Below the pieces are notes generated by a model. That model had not been told where the DNA came from. It did no database searches and saw nothing but the letters and a program-made list of their open reading frames with translations. DNA of 64,000 bases from Trichostrongylus colubriformis. Lineage: Eukaryota > Nematoda > Chromadorea > Rhabditida > Trichostrongylidae. The stretch is from NCBI GenBank assembly GCA_963978905.1, contig OZ022257.1, positions 55,508,873 to 55,572,872 on the forward strand, given 5' to 3'. Each line of letters starts with the position of its first letter. Positions within the stretch are counted from its first letter, which is position 1. A program made the translations under genes and the position numbers. Of the stretch, positions 25,301 to 35,700 are shown piece by piece.

Positions 25301-28295
25301 ACACCTCTAGACATTGAGTCAAAACACAGTAAAGACGCCAAATTTGACTTCTGCTCCTGCAGCTGGAGAGGGATGACTGCTTTCTGGATGAATAACTAAA
25401 ATTTAGTCTTAAGCCACTTTCAAATGAGCCCTTCCTGGGAGAGGAAGTAAGAGAGAGAGACCTTGCAGGTGCAAACTGTAAGAGGGGTACCATAACAAAG
25501 CACTCGCGACGGCATAAAGTGAGGACTCAACACCCGTCTTCTATAGAAATATTATAATGAAATCGGATTTTTTGCAGGTTTCATCGCATTCTGTACTGTG
25601 TTCGTGTACTATTTGGACGCATATTCTGGTCCACCTGGCACTGGTATTGACTGGTTTCACTCAATGTATTTTTCGTACATGTCCTTCACAACCATTGGTC
25701 TCGGTGATGTCATGCCCAATAATGCTACGGTAGGTGTATACTCGAAATTCACGTAATATTGAATGAAAAGGACGATCATTAATCAGACTCCTCAGATCGA
25801 TTCATTCAAATATAAAGAATACAAGTATGGCATTAGTTGTATAGTGTTAGTGTCATATGGAAAGGTTCTGATGGGAGGGCATCGACCCTGCACCTGACAC
25901 CAATTCCCTCTGTTCCTACACCCCCAATGACACCATAGACCAAAAACAAGCAAAAATGACACAGATTCGGTGCTCTGGAAGGTGGCGCCACTTCTACTCG
26001 CATAGTCCGATGATCAAATCCCGAATCAGCAGCTGCTTAGGTCACTAAAGCTCCTATTTTGCGCTGTCTTTGAAGATTCAACACCCGTTAAGGGAAAGAA
26101 CGACTGCAGTTCTAGCCCCTGCATTCAACCGTTGGGCCTAAGGCAGCGTTCATACTCTGCGGTACCGGTGGCAGGGCGTGGCTACGTGTTCTTGCGTCTC
26201 CGCTTGTTCCACCCTGCCTCGTTGCCTGCATCGTCTGTGCATCTTCCTCGTGTCACTCTGCCTCAGCGCCTGTGAACGCAGCCACGCCCTGCCGGCGCAA
26301 AGTATGCACGCGGCCTGATGGCATTCAAACGACACTACGGCTCTTAATAGTGGTAGAGTAGTGACGCATACCAACACCAAGGGGGACCGATCAACACTGG
26401 ATGCATATCCATTTTCAGACTGAAAAATATGAGGAATTTTTTTGCTGTAGCTAAATGCTGTTCTTGACGATTGAAGTTCAAAAAAGGTAGTTATACAAAT
26501 TGCATCAAATGTTCAATAGTTCAGTTCGCTCCGATCATCTCTATTCTGTTTTTTCTCGGACTCCCAGTGATGAAGGTCGTCAACAGGATGACCTATCTGA
26601 CAGTGGAAAATGGAGCTTTCGGCAAGTCTATTATTTCTATTTAGTTTTTCAAATCTCTCATATGATTCGGAATTGGGAAAACAATACAAAGCCTGAAAAT
26701 GGGCACTTCTTATGATTGACTCACCCACAGAATTGACCCAAATAAGCCGTTTCGATGGCCACTTGAAATTTTGGTCAGTAGTACGTTCTGCACAGGTGTA
26801 GGCGGCGCGATTATGGTTCATCGTAGAGAAACGGAATTATAAAACGAATGAATGAAAAATTATATTTCAGGATTATTAACCGTAATAGAGAACAGAATCG
26901 ATAACTACTGGGCGCGGAAGCAGGCGCCAGCGACAGAAGAAGCAGTAAGTTATTCGATAAGCTTCTAAACTTTCCATGAAATTTGAGGTCTGTGGGGACA
27001 GGCATCAGGGTGGCCTGTTGTATTTTCATTATTTCATAAAAGAACTATTGCTTTAGGGGGAAAGTAGCGAAGAAGGACAAGTTACCAGAGTGAAGGACGA
27101 GAACGATGAGGTAAGCATACATAGTATTGGATAAATACCCTTTTCTCAACCAGAAGTGGCAGCTTCAATTTACCCAATCGGAGAGCTCGGAGTGGGTTAT
27201 GGTCTATGTCATAGGGAAGGAAAAAGTTGTGAATTTCAAATGCCTAATATTCCAGGTGCATAATTCAATCACTTTCTGGAAAGAATTTCAGAACGTGTTT
27301 AGTGTTTAGGGGAGAGCTTTATTATGGGATTTTTGTAGCAGAGAATTTGATCACAGTGCTTTTCTACACTTCTTTCATGATCCGTGTGTTGGGTTGACAG
27401 ATAGATTTAAAGACAGCATTAAGGGTAACATAGATTTAAAGACAGCATTAAGGGTAATGTGGTAATGGAGAAATTTCTACAAGAAGTCACCCACATGGTA
27501 GTCCTCGGCTTAAAGGCTATCTGTGGCGAAATCTCGGTGAAAAAGCGCCCCTCCGAGCTGAAGAAGCGCTGCAAAACGCTGCAACCGTCCAACTGTTCCG
27601 CCTCTTGCATCCAACGATCCCGCCTCCCGATGACGTAATTCCCGATTGACTGGGGTGGGAGCGGCCAAGGAGATGCCGCAGGATCGAAGGTTTTGCGGCG
27701 CGCTTTCGCAGTTTCAGCTCGAAGCTCACTCCGAAAAATAGGTACTGTTGTATTTCCAAACATTCCCTTGGGTTTACTTGACAACATGCCAATGGAAAAC
27801 TAAATCAGACTACCCCCCTCTTCACGGACAGGTCGTCCGCGTCGAGAATCAACAGTGGAAAGGGGGTCCTATTTCTCGGGTTTTTGGCCATTTCCATGCG
27901 TTTTTTCTCCACTGTCCTGTTACTAGGCATCTCGACTTTCATATGCACTACTTCTTTTACTTTTCTTCCGACTTCCCCCTAATGCTGCCTTTAAAAAGAA
28001 GGAAAAAAGAGAATAAAAGAAAACATAGCGTATTTGACTCATGGAGTGGCAGATTTTGTGTCACCCCCCTCCCTTCTTGAACACAAAGAAGTAAATGAGC
28101 ATGTTTGAACATTACTATCGTTTTCAGATCCCTGCCGAGTGGGTGAATAATATAACGATCCACTCGATCGCCACCTTTATGAAAGCGAATCGTGACGTAT
28201 ATGGTGGCAGTTTCGGAAAAGTGAATCTACGAGCCGCCGATGTGATACCGTCAAATGAGCAAGACACTGTCCGCTCCAGAAGATCAAATCGTTAA
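19346..28295 (+). CDS. Two-pore-domain potassium channel (TWK/K2P family), 12 exons
   Basis: This encodes a ~490-residue K+ leak channel subunit of the plasma membrane. Exons: 19346-19529, 21336-21446, 21617-21759, 21836-21946, 22963-23107, 23466-23619, 23945-24024, 25578-25729, 26525-26621, 26871-26944, 27057-27110, 28128-28295; all phases agree and TAA ends the last. In order: a hydrophilic ~110-residue N-terminus; TM1 (HIILLLVLAAYSALGAVVFY); cap helix (ERKLILDDRIEQLAEYL); pore loop 1 with selectivity filter TTTGYG; TM2 (QWFVIIYGFIFVPVTLVVV); TM3 (RLPIFISCLIMIGFIAF); pore loop 2 with TTIGLGD; TM4 (FAPIISILFFLGLPVMKVV); and a C-tail with ENGAFG, ending RSRRSNR. Two different pore signatures and four helices fix the family. 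The intron after 26621 starts GCAAGT. The start is chosen because it follows a trans-splice-like acceptor. Which C. elegans twk gene is orthologous cannot be told here. Confidence 0.92.
20030..20340 (+). repeat. Diverged copy of the 280-bp repeat plus GGAC simple repeat
   Basis: Bases 20030-20280 match the unit at the window start (cattcca, ccgcccacggtgggcgg, ttggtccatgtgtggtctttac, catgccctacccat). A short gacggacggacggagggacg run follows at about 20295. It lies in the first K2P intron. Confidence 0.75.
22270..22531 (-). repeat. SINE-like repeat, minus strand
   Basis: Read on the minus strand it shows GGCGGTGTAGTTACAGGTGG (A-box-like) and GGGGATCGAATCTCGC (B-box-like), followed by the body found at 4056-4350 and 7001-7275. 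It lies in the K2P intron 21947-22962. Confidence 0.6.
24138..24211 (-). tRNA. tRNA-like sequence (tRNA-derived repeat or pseudogene)
   Basis: Read on the minus strand, 74 nt begin GGTGTCG and end CGACACC, a perfect 7-bp acceptor stem. The T arm has loop TTCGAGT with a 5-bp stem using G-T pairs. The anticodon arm TATGC-CCGGAAC-GCATG gives a formal GGA anticodon. The D arm pairs poorly and a GGA tRNA is not usual in eukaryotes. A related degenerate copy lies at about 8768-8860 with the same 3' flank (gaaaccaaaacttttgc), so this is better read as the head of a tRNA-derived repeat than as a working tRNA gene. It lies in the K2P intron 24025-25577. Confidence 0.4.
24345..25309. mobile_element. 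GTGTACACTTATGTC-ended element carrying a nested element
   Basis: The left end (gggtgcgtaccggtatgtcaggatttcgcg) and right end (gcgaaatcctgacataagtgtacacacc) are inverted copies. The element is much longer than its relatives because about 24665-24990 consists of an inserted 'GTATC' family element (starting acagcgttcgcac, containing gatacatatctaatcc and gatacgtatctttatc). It lies in the last large K2P intron before the P2 exon. Confidence 0.65.
26139..26316. mobile_element. GC-rich MITE, TIR GGCAGCGTTCATACT
   Basis: It starts taaGGCAGCGTTCATACTctgcgg and ends gcgcaaagtatgcacgcggcc, with internal inverted ggcagggcgtggct / agccacgccctgcc. The copies at 30409-30588 and 50185-50313 share this plan. 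It lies in the K2P intron 25730-26524. Confidence 0.75.
26622..26870 (+). other. GC-AG intron in the K2P gene
   Basis: The TM4 exon ends ...GGAGCTTTCG and is followed by gcaagt, not GT. Using this donor keeps phase 1 and joins to GA TTA TTA after tatatttcag, giving the uninterrupted ENGAFGLLTVIENR. No GT donor near it preserves the frame. GCAAGT is the known consensus of non-canonical GC donors. Confidence 0.75.
27406..27995. mobile_element. MITE, GGCAGCATTAGGGG-type, in K2P intron
   Basis: The left end (tttaaagacagcattaagggtaa) and the right end (ccccctaatgctgcctttaaa) are inverted copies. The left terminus is present twice in tandem (29-bp unit, 27404-27461). The interior contains ggcgaaatctcggtgaaaaagcgcccctcc and tcctatttctcgggtttttggcc, shared with the copy at 58486-59046 in the opposite direction. 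Confidence 0.85.
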
Positions 28296-29726
28296 TCGCT
28301 CGAGCTAATCTAGGTGTCTATGTTATGTATAAGTGTATAGGCTGCTCCACTAACTATCATCCGAGGCATGGAAGCGCAGGTAAAAACCGCTAAGCCGCGA
28401 AATAATTACTTTACAAACTTATTTATTAGATTCCAATTTTACGCAGAGGAGATTCACGAGACGGACTGTACACATAGCGAAAAAACTTCAATTCTTAGTT
28501 ATATAGTCAGATAGCTCTAGATGCAGCCTACACATGCCTCGAGCTCTAGGCCCTCAACTCGGTGGCATTGTTGTTATTCACTTCTTTGTTTTGCTTGTGC
28601 TCTAGCTTGCTCGAATTCATTTGCAACCTTCATTGGCTATGGTTCGTTTTGCATTTATTCGATTGTTCAGTGTGTTTTATTACAATTTTCACGGGTTTTT
28701 ATAAAGTTTTCATAGTAGTTCTTGCTTATAATGTGGCCAGTTGCACCATCTCATAGTTGCACAGCCTCTGTAGAGTTTCGTCCATACCAGGGCAACTGCA
28801 TACTCACTGTTAGCGTGGCTACTTCTACTGGATGCAAACAGTACTTTTATAGCAAAGAACATTACATCAATCAAACACGCATTTGAATAACTGTTATATC
28901 GAGCAAAAGTTCAACGCATGGCGCGATCTCAACAATGAACACGGCAATATACTCTTGCGGACTTTACATCTCATACATAGAAGTCACTAGTAGTCACGTA
29001 CCAACAAATGTTTCGCAGTTGCCGAAAGCATTGATCATCATCTTCATATTCTATGCGATACCGCTTGTGCTAATTGAGAACCATTCACCTACTTGGAGAC
29101 ATTCCAGAGATTTACAAAAGGAAGGATTGGGTGATAACCGTGAAATACCGCTGTAAGTGAGATAGTTTCGATTATTGACAGCCATGGGATTTTTCGGAAT
29201 AAAAACCTATGGCGCTACCCAGCCCGATGTGACCTTCAAAGCATCGTGGCAGCGTATTGTGACTTAAGTTTGTCGTACAATGCACTGAGGAAAGCAATAT
29301 ACGGAGCTGCAGTTTGTTCCATGAAATGCCCTCTTGGGGACCGATGCATTAACCACCCCCGCGGTCGCTCGAACGCGCCGCGTCGCGTATTCTTTCTCCT
29401 GTAAAGTACCGCTCTGTTGGTTTCAGGGTAAAATGCAGCTGTGAAAATACTCTTCAAGTCAAACCACTTCCGAATAATGTAATATCAACCTTCATAGGTA
29501 ACTAAAACGAAAAAAATCCTTCGTGAAAAGATTGCGCACCTGGCCCATACGCCGTGCAAAACATCAGGCCGTGATGATAGCGCTATCAATGCAGTAAACA
29601 AAACATAAACAGAATATTAAAACATTTATGGCTTCCGCACCTTGTACTATCACTCCTTATTTAGAACAAAGTTTATTGCACATGGAAATAAGGCAGTATA
29701 TATGATCCTATTTTTGGCATACCATT
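28296..29726. other. Spacer between convergent K2P and minus-strand genes
   Basis: The 3' ends of the two genes face each other here. One open plus-strand stretch, 28935-29153, ends in a good donor (ct|gtaagtgag), has an acceptor-like tttcgcag at 29018 and contains the hydrophobic LPKALIIIFIFYAIPLVLIE. It could be an exon of an unrecognised gene, but no neighbour in phase was found. Confidence 0.35.
29672..29677 (-). terminator. Poly(A) signal of the minus-strand gene
   Basis: AATAAA on the minus strand lies about 50 nt beyond the TCA-encoded stop at 29727-29729, at a usual nematode distance. It supports the chosen terminal exon. Confidence 0.6.
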
Positions 29727-32700
29727 TCAGCATCGCCGCATTAGCTCAAACTGAAAACCACAAAAATAAGTGAGCCTCTAAAAAATGCACTGTGGTGAGA
29801 AAACTGATTCCCAGCCAATCTACTGATAATTGGAAATTTTTCCGTTCAAACTGTGTATTGTGAATTTTCGAAAAGAACCAAAAGAAAAATGAAATCTGCC
29901 AAGGGAAGTTTGAAAGCCGTGGTACTCAAAAGTAAGTAAAAAAATTCACCTGTTCCGAGATACTTCGAGGTATTACGAAATTCCGTTCTTGATCGAGATC
30001 GCCATGACTATATACAGCTCGGGCTATACCTCGATGAGCATCATCAAATGCTTCAGATTCTTCTTCAATTCTGAAATGTAAGCCTTCAGAAGCGAAACAA
30101 GCCCTTGAGGCGCGAAAAATTTGAGGTGGGTGGGAGTCACGAGGTCGAATTTTTGTGCGGCCGCGCGCGACGAGCGGCGCGGCGGGTGCTAGTGCCAGTG
30201 GCGGGGCATGGAAGCCTTCAAGCGAGACAGTGTGGCATGAGTGGACGCGCAGACGTGACGCCGTCACGCTCGGCCGGCTTCCACGAGCAATGGATATGGC
30301 GAGTCGTAGTGGTAGCGCCGCGAGTGCATCGCCGCAAAGCGGAAATTCGACCTCGTGACCCCCACCCATTTTAAGTCATCTGCCTAGTCCATGTTTTTGG
30401 ATCTTTTAGGCAGCGTTCATACTTTGCGCCAACAGGGCGTGGCTGCGTCCACACAGCAGCGGAGTAGAGTGGCACGTGGGAGCCGCGGAGGCGGGTGCGG
30501 TGGCAGGTAACGAGACAGGGTGACGCAAGCGGAGACGCAGAGACAGCAGCCACGCCCTGTCGCCGGCTCCCAAAGTATGAACGCGGCCTTACGTTCCTGC
30601 CATGGCTGGTACACCTTTCAAGCTGTGAGCAAAAACTAATCGCAATTCATATTCAAAATCCAATAACCACAATTTGTTTTGCTAATTGAGAAGTTTGAGG
30701 CCTACGCAGAAGAATGAACTTTAAATAAGCACCTATTTTGAAACCCTTTTTCAATGCATCCCTCCCCAAACGCATCGCATGGAGAATCGTCAACAATAAA
30801 ATGAGATTGGGATTTGTTTCTCGGGTTTTTGGCCAATTTAATCAGTACTCTCTCCACTACGGCACTACAAACTATCCCATTCACCAATTGGCCAACTTTC
30901 CCGTGTTGGTGCCTTTGATCTGACTGAACTGTTTCTGACTGACCTGTGTAGCTGATACTTTGATTGAGCTTGTGATTCTGTGCATGCGTGCTCATCAACG
31001 ACCTGCGATTCTGCAAGATTCGGTCATCAAATTTTCGTACAAAAAGGCTTCCAATTCTTTTTTGAAATTCTTCTCATTTCTATGAAGGCAAAAGACGCGC
31101 CATAAATAGTGAGCGCATGGGGAACAACTTTGCCATTCGAAGCGAGTGGGGAAAAGGAAACCATTTGGCGTCACTACTACCTTGCTGTTCGTCCAGCGCG
31201 CTCTTAGTTTACGGTTTGCTGCTCACCCTCCATAAATTCCTAGTCATCGCTCAAATAAGAAAATCCCGGCAGAAGTAGTATAAATAGATTGATTAGCGAT
31301 AGAAAAGCCATGAGCCATGAATTCAAAATAAAGTTAGAAGCTGTTTGTGATAACGAACTTACCATTTGCTGAGGAGATCACATCGCTATTGATATAAAAA
31401 CTGTCGCTGATTGATCCGGTAGTGTCAATCGGTGAATCGGTGGAACTTGGACTGAAATTCTTATCAAAATGTATACCAATATCAATTCTTAGACTGAAAT
31501 TTCTATCAAAATGTGCACCAATATCCATTGTCTTATATTTGCTGCAGTCAAAGCTCCAGAAAAGGGGAGATTGTCCGCTTTACAGTAACCTACAAGATGC
31601 ATATCACACCAATAACTTCGCAACCGCACGCGCTTACGACACACCACTAGCACACGCTTCCCAGAGGGGAACCTCTCCTATACATAGTTGCGCCCATTTC
31701 TGATGAGATGCAGATAAGGAAGGGAATTTGAAAAAGGAATCATCGCGCTCAAAACCGAAAACGTTGTGAGTTTAGCCACGCATTCGACATCCATTGGCAT
31801 TTTTACAGAACGCAATAAATTTGAAAGTAATCTCAAAGGTCAACCAATGCCCTAGTTGGCCAGTTGTCTTGGAGAACATTGGTCTAATGCATCGCAACGC
31901 CTTTAATATTTATTAGGTCTGTGCAGAATAAATGGCCAAAACATAAGTGGCCATAACTTCGCTCGGACACAAGTTTATTTGCCGAAATAAAAACCATTCG
32001 AATCTACAGAACTTCGCCAACGATCTGTCAAAGAAAATATGTCATTATGATCAAATTCTGGATTGCGAAAATCAATAAAGTCAAGAATGGCATTTTTACC
32101 GTGCATAATTTTTCTGCCGCAGGTTTGCATCGAGAACCCGGAAAAGTGGTAATCCGTCAGGGATAGGTCTGGGGAATAAGCGAGGTGAGGGAGAGGCTCG
32201 ATGCCTAACTGCATCATTTTTTACTGGGTGCGCAAAACAACGCAAAACCCCACAGTTCGCAAGTCACCCGGCAGAAACTGATCGAGACTCTCTCTCACCC
32301 CTCTTATTCCTCAGACCTATCTCTGACGAATTACCACTTTTCCCGGTTCTCGATGCAAACCTGCGTCAGAAGGAGTTCGCCGAAACGATGCATGTTGAAA
32401 ATGCCATCGTTGACTTCATTAATTTTCGCAATCCAGTATTTGATCATGATGGCATATTTTCTTTACCAAATCGTAGGCAAGGTTGTGTAGAATCGAATGG
32501 TTTTTATTTCGACAAATAAAGTTGTGTCTGAGCGAAGTTATGGCTTTTTGAAAAAAGTGTTCCGTTTTGGCCATTTATTCTGCACAGACCTAATACTGCG
32601 TCAAACTGTCTGCGAGGACTAAATGATAAGAAGAAGCAAAGTAGTACCTCCCGATGCTGTTAGTACAGGGACTTTGCAAATCAGGACTGGCCAATGCAGG

Positions 32701-35700
32701 TTCAGCTGCACGACACGTCTCTCGTGATAGCTGCCGAAGTCGGAACTGATTTCGTGGTAATGATGGAGGTGAGTATTGAGGCACAGGTATCTGTAATCGT
32801 ATTCAGGGCCAATATCAATCAATAGTAGACTAGACACTACTTATTAAGAGGAATCGGTGAGCGAAAGAAGAAGCGTGTTTCTTAGCCTCCAGGGAGTTTT
32901 TCGAAGGCAGTGAAAGAAGTTCTAAGTTGCTTATTACAAGGACGGCCGAGCGAATGATGATTTCATTTGCGCAGCTGTTAGAGTAAAATAAAATGAAAAA
33001 TAAATGGTTAGTCATAAACATACAACCACAGGCAAAAACAAAAGCGTTAACAATGTAGATGGTATTCTGAGAACGTTTCGCTCTTCGATAATGAAGTCGT
33101 GTACGGAAAAATGAGTTCCTCTGTTACCCATATACTTATGTTGTATTTGTTTGATAAGGGCTTCAAGCGGAAAAGTAAGAATCTAGCTGAGATACATACA
33201 GCGGATGTATAGACTTAGGGTGTGTACACTTATGTCGAATATTCGCTTTGCGACGCCGCAGTCGCGGCGCCATTAGCACAACGCGGTCGTATGGAATCTG
33301 CTCAGGACGCAGGGGTCTGGTACCGTGGAGGTCTTCTAAGAACTTTGTGCTAAAAAAAATAACATAGTGACATGAAAAGTAAAAGAAACGATAGCATACA
33401 GCCCTAACTGAGAAATAATCAATTCGGGCGTAAAATCCAAAGGGAGTGTTGCAGTGTACGCAATCCACGTAAAGAAGTCCGTGGCGCTGCTCACCGCGTG
33501 CGGCCGCAAAGTTTGACATAAGTGTACGCCCAGATACAGCTGCTCAAGGTGGTGACCGAGAGGGCAGGGCTTCGGAGCAAATGCTCGCCGCAGTCGGAGA
33601 CGTAGAGCGGAACTATTTACGTTACTATCTTCTGTCCCCACTATGCGCCTCCGACCGCGGCGGACGATGGGGCGGGCATTTACTCCGGAGCCCCGCTTCC
33701 TCGGCACTTCGATAACGTTTATCTTGGCCGGATTCTCACTTTTTGCGTGAAATTGTGCATGTGGCCCTTATGAAGCAAACACATAATAAATGGATGGGTA
33801 GCAGCGAATATCGTTCTTCCGCGTTCTTCCGCGTTTTGAAAAACATGGTTATGGTTTCGGAAAAAATTGGGCGCCAAAATCGACGAGGAACAAACACTCT
33901 GCCGACCTCGTCGACTTTTGATGTTGAACATTGTGAGTGGACGTCTGTGACCATCTGGGTTCATAGCTCCACCCAAAGGACCGAAATGTCCACAGGAATT
34001 GTTGTAAAGCAAAGTTTTTAGGCTATACCTGGACTAAATTAGCATAGGGCGAGGTGAGTTGGTAACGAAGCGCTTATGTCAAAAATGGAAAATGGGGGCA
34101 AAAGACGACAACGTTCTCATACTACCGTCAACTTCGGAAAAAGAAACACGATTGAATCATCACAAGTGGCGACGCTTACCTGCGCAGAAAAACTGGACGA
34201 AGACGACTGAAACTTTACGGAAATCGATTACACAGAGTGGCCGTGAAAGTGATTTTTGATGAAGCTTGTATGAGTTAGCCAACTTTTGTTATTAGGTAGC
34301 TAGTCATATACATACTACACTTACTATTATATTTACACGGAAGCTGTTTGCGGTTAAAGACAGTGGTAAAAGTTCCAGGAACAAGCCACATGGATGTGCT
34401 TTTCAGATTTAAGCTCTACAGGATAAATGCATGTGGTCGTGTCCAAAGTTGGCACACATTGACCGGCGGCTGCGATAAGAGCGCTTATCGATCGAAATCG
34501 ATCCCACACAAAGGGCGCATTGAAGGCATCGTCCACGAAAAAAAGATCTTTCCTGTTTTCCATATATCAACGCTGCATTAGCCTAATAAAGGCCGCATGC
34601 AAAGTTTCACGTGAAAAGTGAGATTACGGCTGAAATACGACTACTCAAAGTGACGGTCGAAGGGATCGTCGCCTTAGACTAAATGCCCGCTCCGTCGTTC
34701 GCCACAGTAGGAGGCGAAGTGTGGGACAATTATGCACCTTCCCGCACCAACTATGCGTCTCTGACCGCAACGGACGACGCAGAGGGCTTTACTCCTAAGC
34801 TCCGCCTCCTTGACCGCCACTTTGGTAACCGTATCTAAGCCGGATTCTCACTGTTTCGCGTAGAACTTTGCATGCGACCGTTATTATGCAAATACAACAT
34901 AATTGTAAGGGTAACACAGAAGCTTACCTTTCCGTGCACGATGCCTCCGCATTAGAATTAGAAACTGGGTCTTGGTACCACATTGTGAACCTTTCGGAAA
35001 AAAACAGAAATCTTTTCCTATTGTTGTCTCAATTTTGGAGGAGATTTCTTCTCCCTATTTATTTCGAATGGAGTAATTGCGTAAATTTACCTGGAATTCT
35101 GGTGGCGAGACTGGTAAGATCACATTATACGACGAATGCATGAAATAGCCGCGCTTCGATGACTGCTTGTGATCTGATGCAGAGACCGTTGTCTGAAGTG
35201 AAGGAAGAGTAGGCTACATCAAACCCGAAAAATTTCCGCCTTCGTTCCTTTCGACCATCTCGTTACTCTCTCAAAAATAACTTCGTTGAACGCACAGTAA
35301 ACTCCGCTGGGGGAGGGTATTAGCTGAATATAATCGCTAGAACAGCGTCGGGAGCGTTATGCACTTTTTTCACATCTATGGTGTGTCAGAAACACCTCCA
35401 ACGATCTTTTACCCATGGCGAACTCAGAAAATTGCGCATTTCTTGTGACAAAAGTGGGAGGTGTCGGTAAGGCTAGATTAATGGTTTTAGACCGTGCTGG
35501 TTGGGACTTACATTCGTACTGCTCTCGATGAGGCTTGTTTTGATTTCTCGACAGAAAGTTGACCTGATGATACGCGATGAGTGTATTGGCAATTAAATCC
35601 CTGGGGATTGAGGCTTGATGAGGAAAAACGGAGGACATGAATCGACGATATAATGGGCGGAGTTAACTGTGAAGGCGAGGCTAGCTATAACCGCTATCAT

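Noticed and set aside
29926..30369. 147-codon minus-strand frame
   Set aside because: Only its first 121 bases at the 29950-30070 end are a real exon with splice sites. The rest is an inverted-repeat MITE in the preceding intron.
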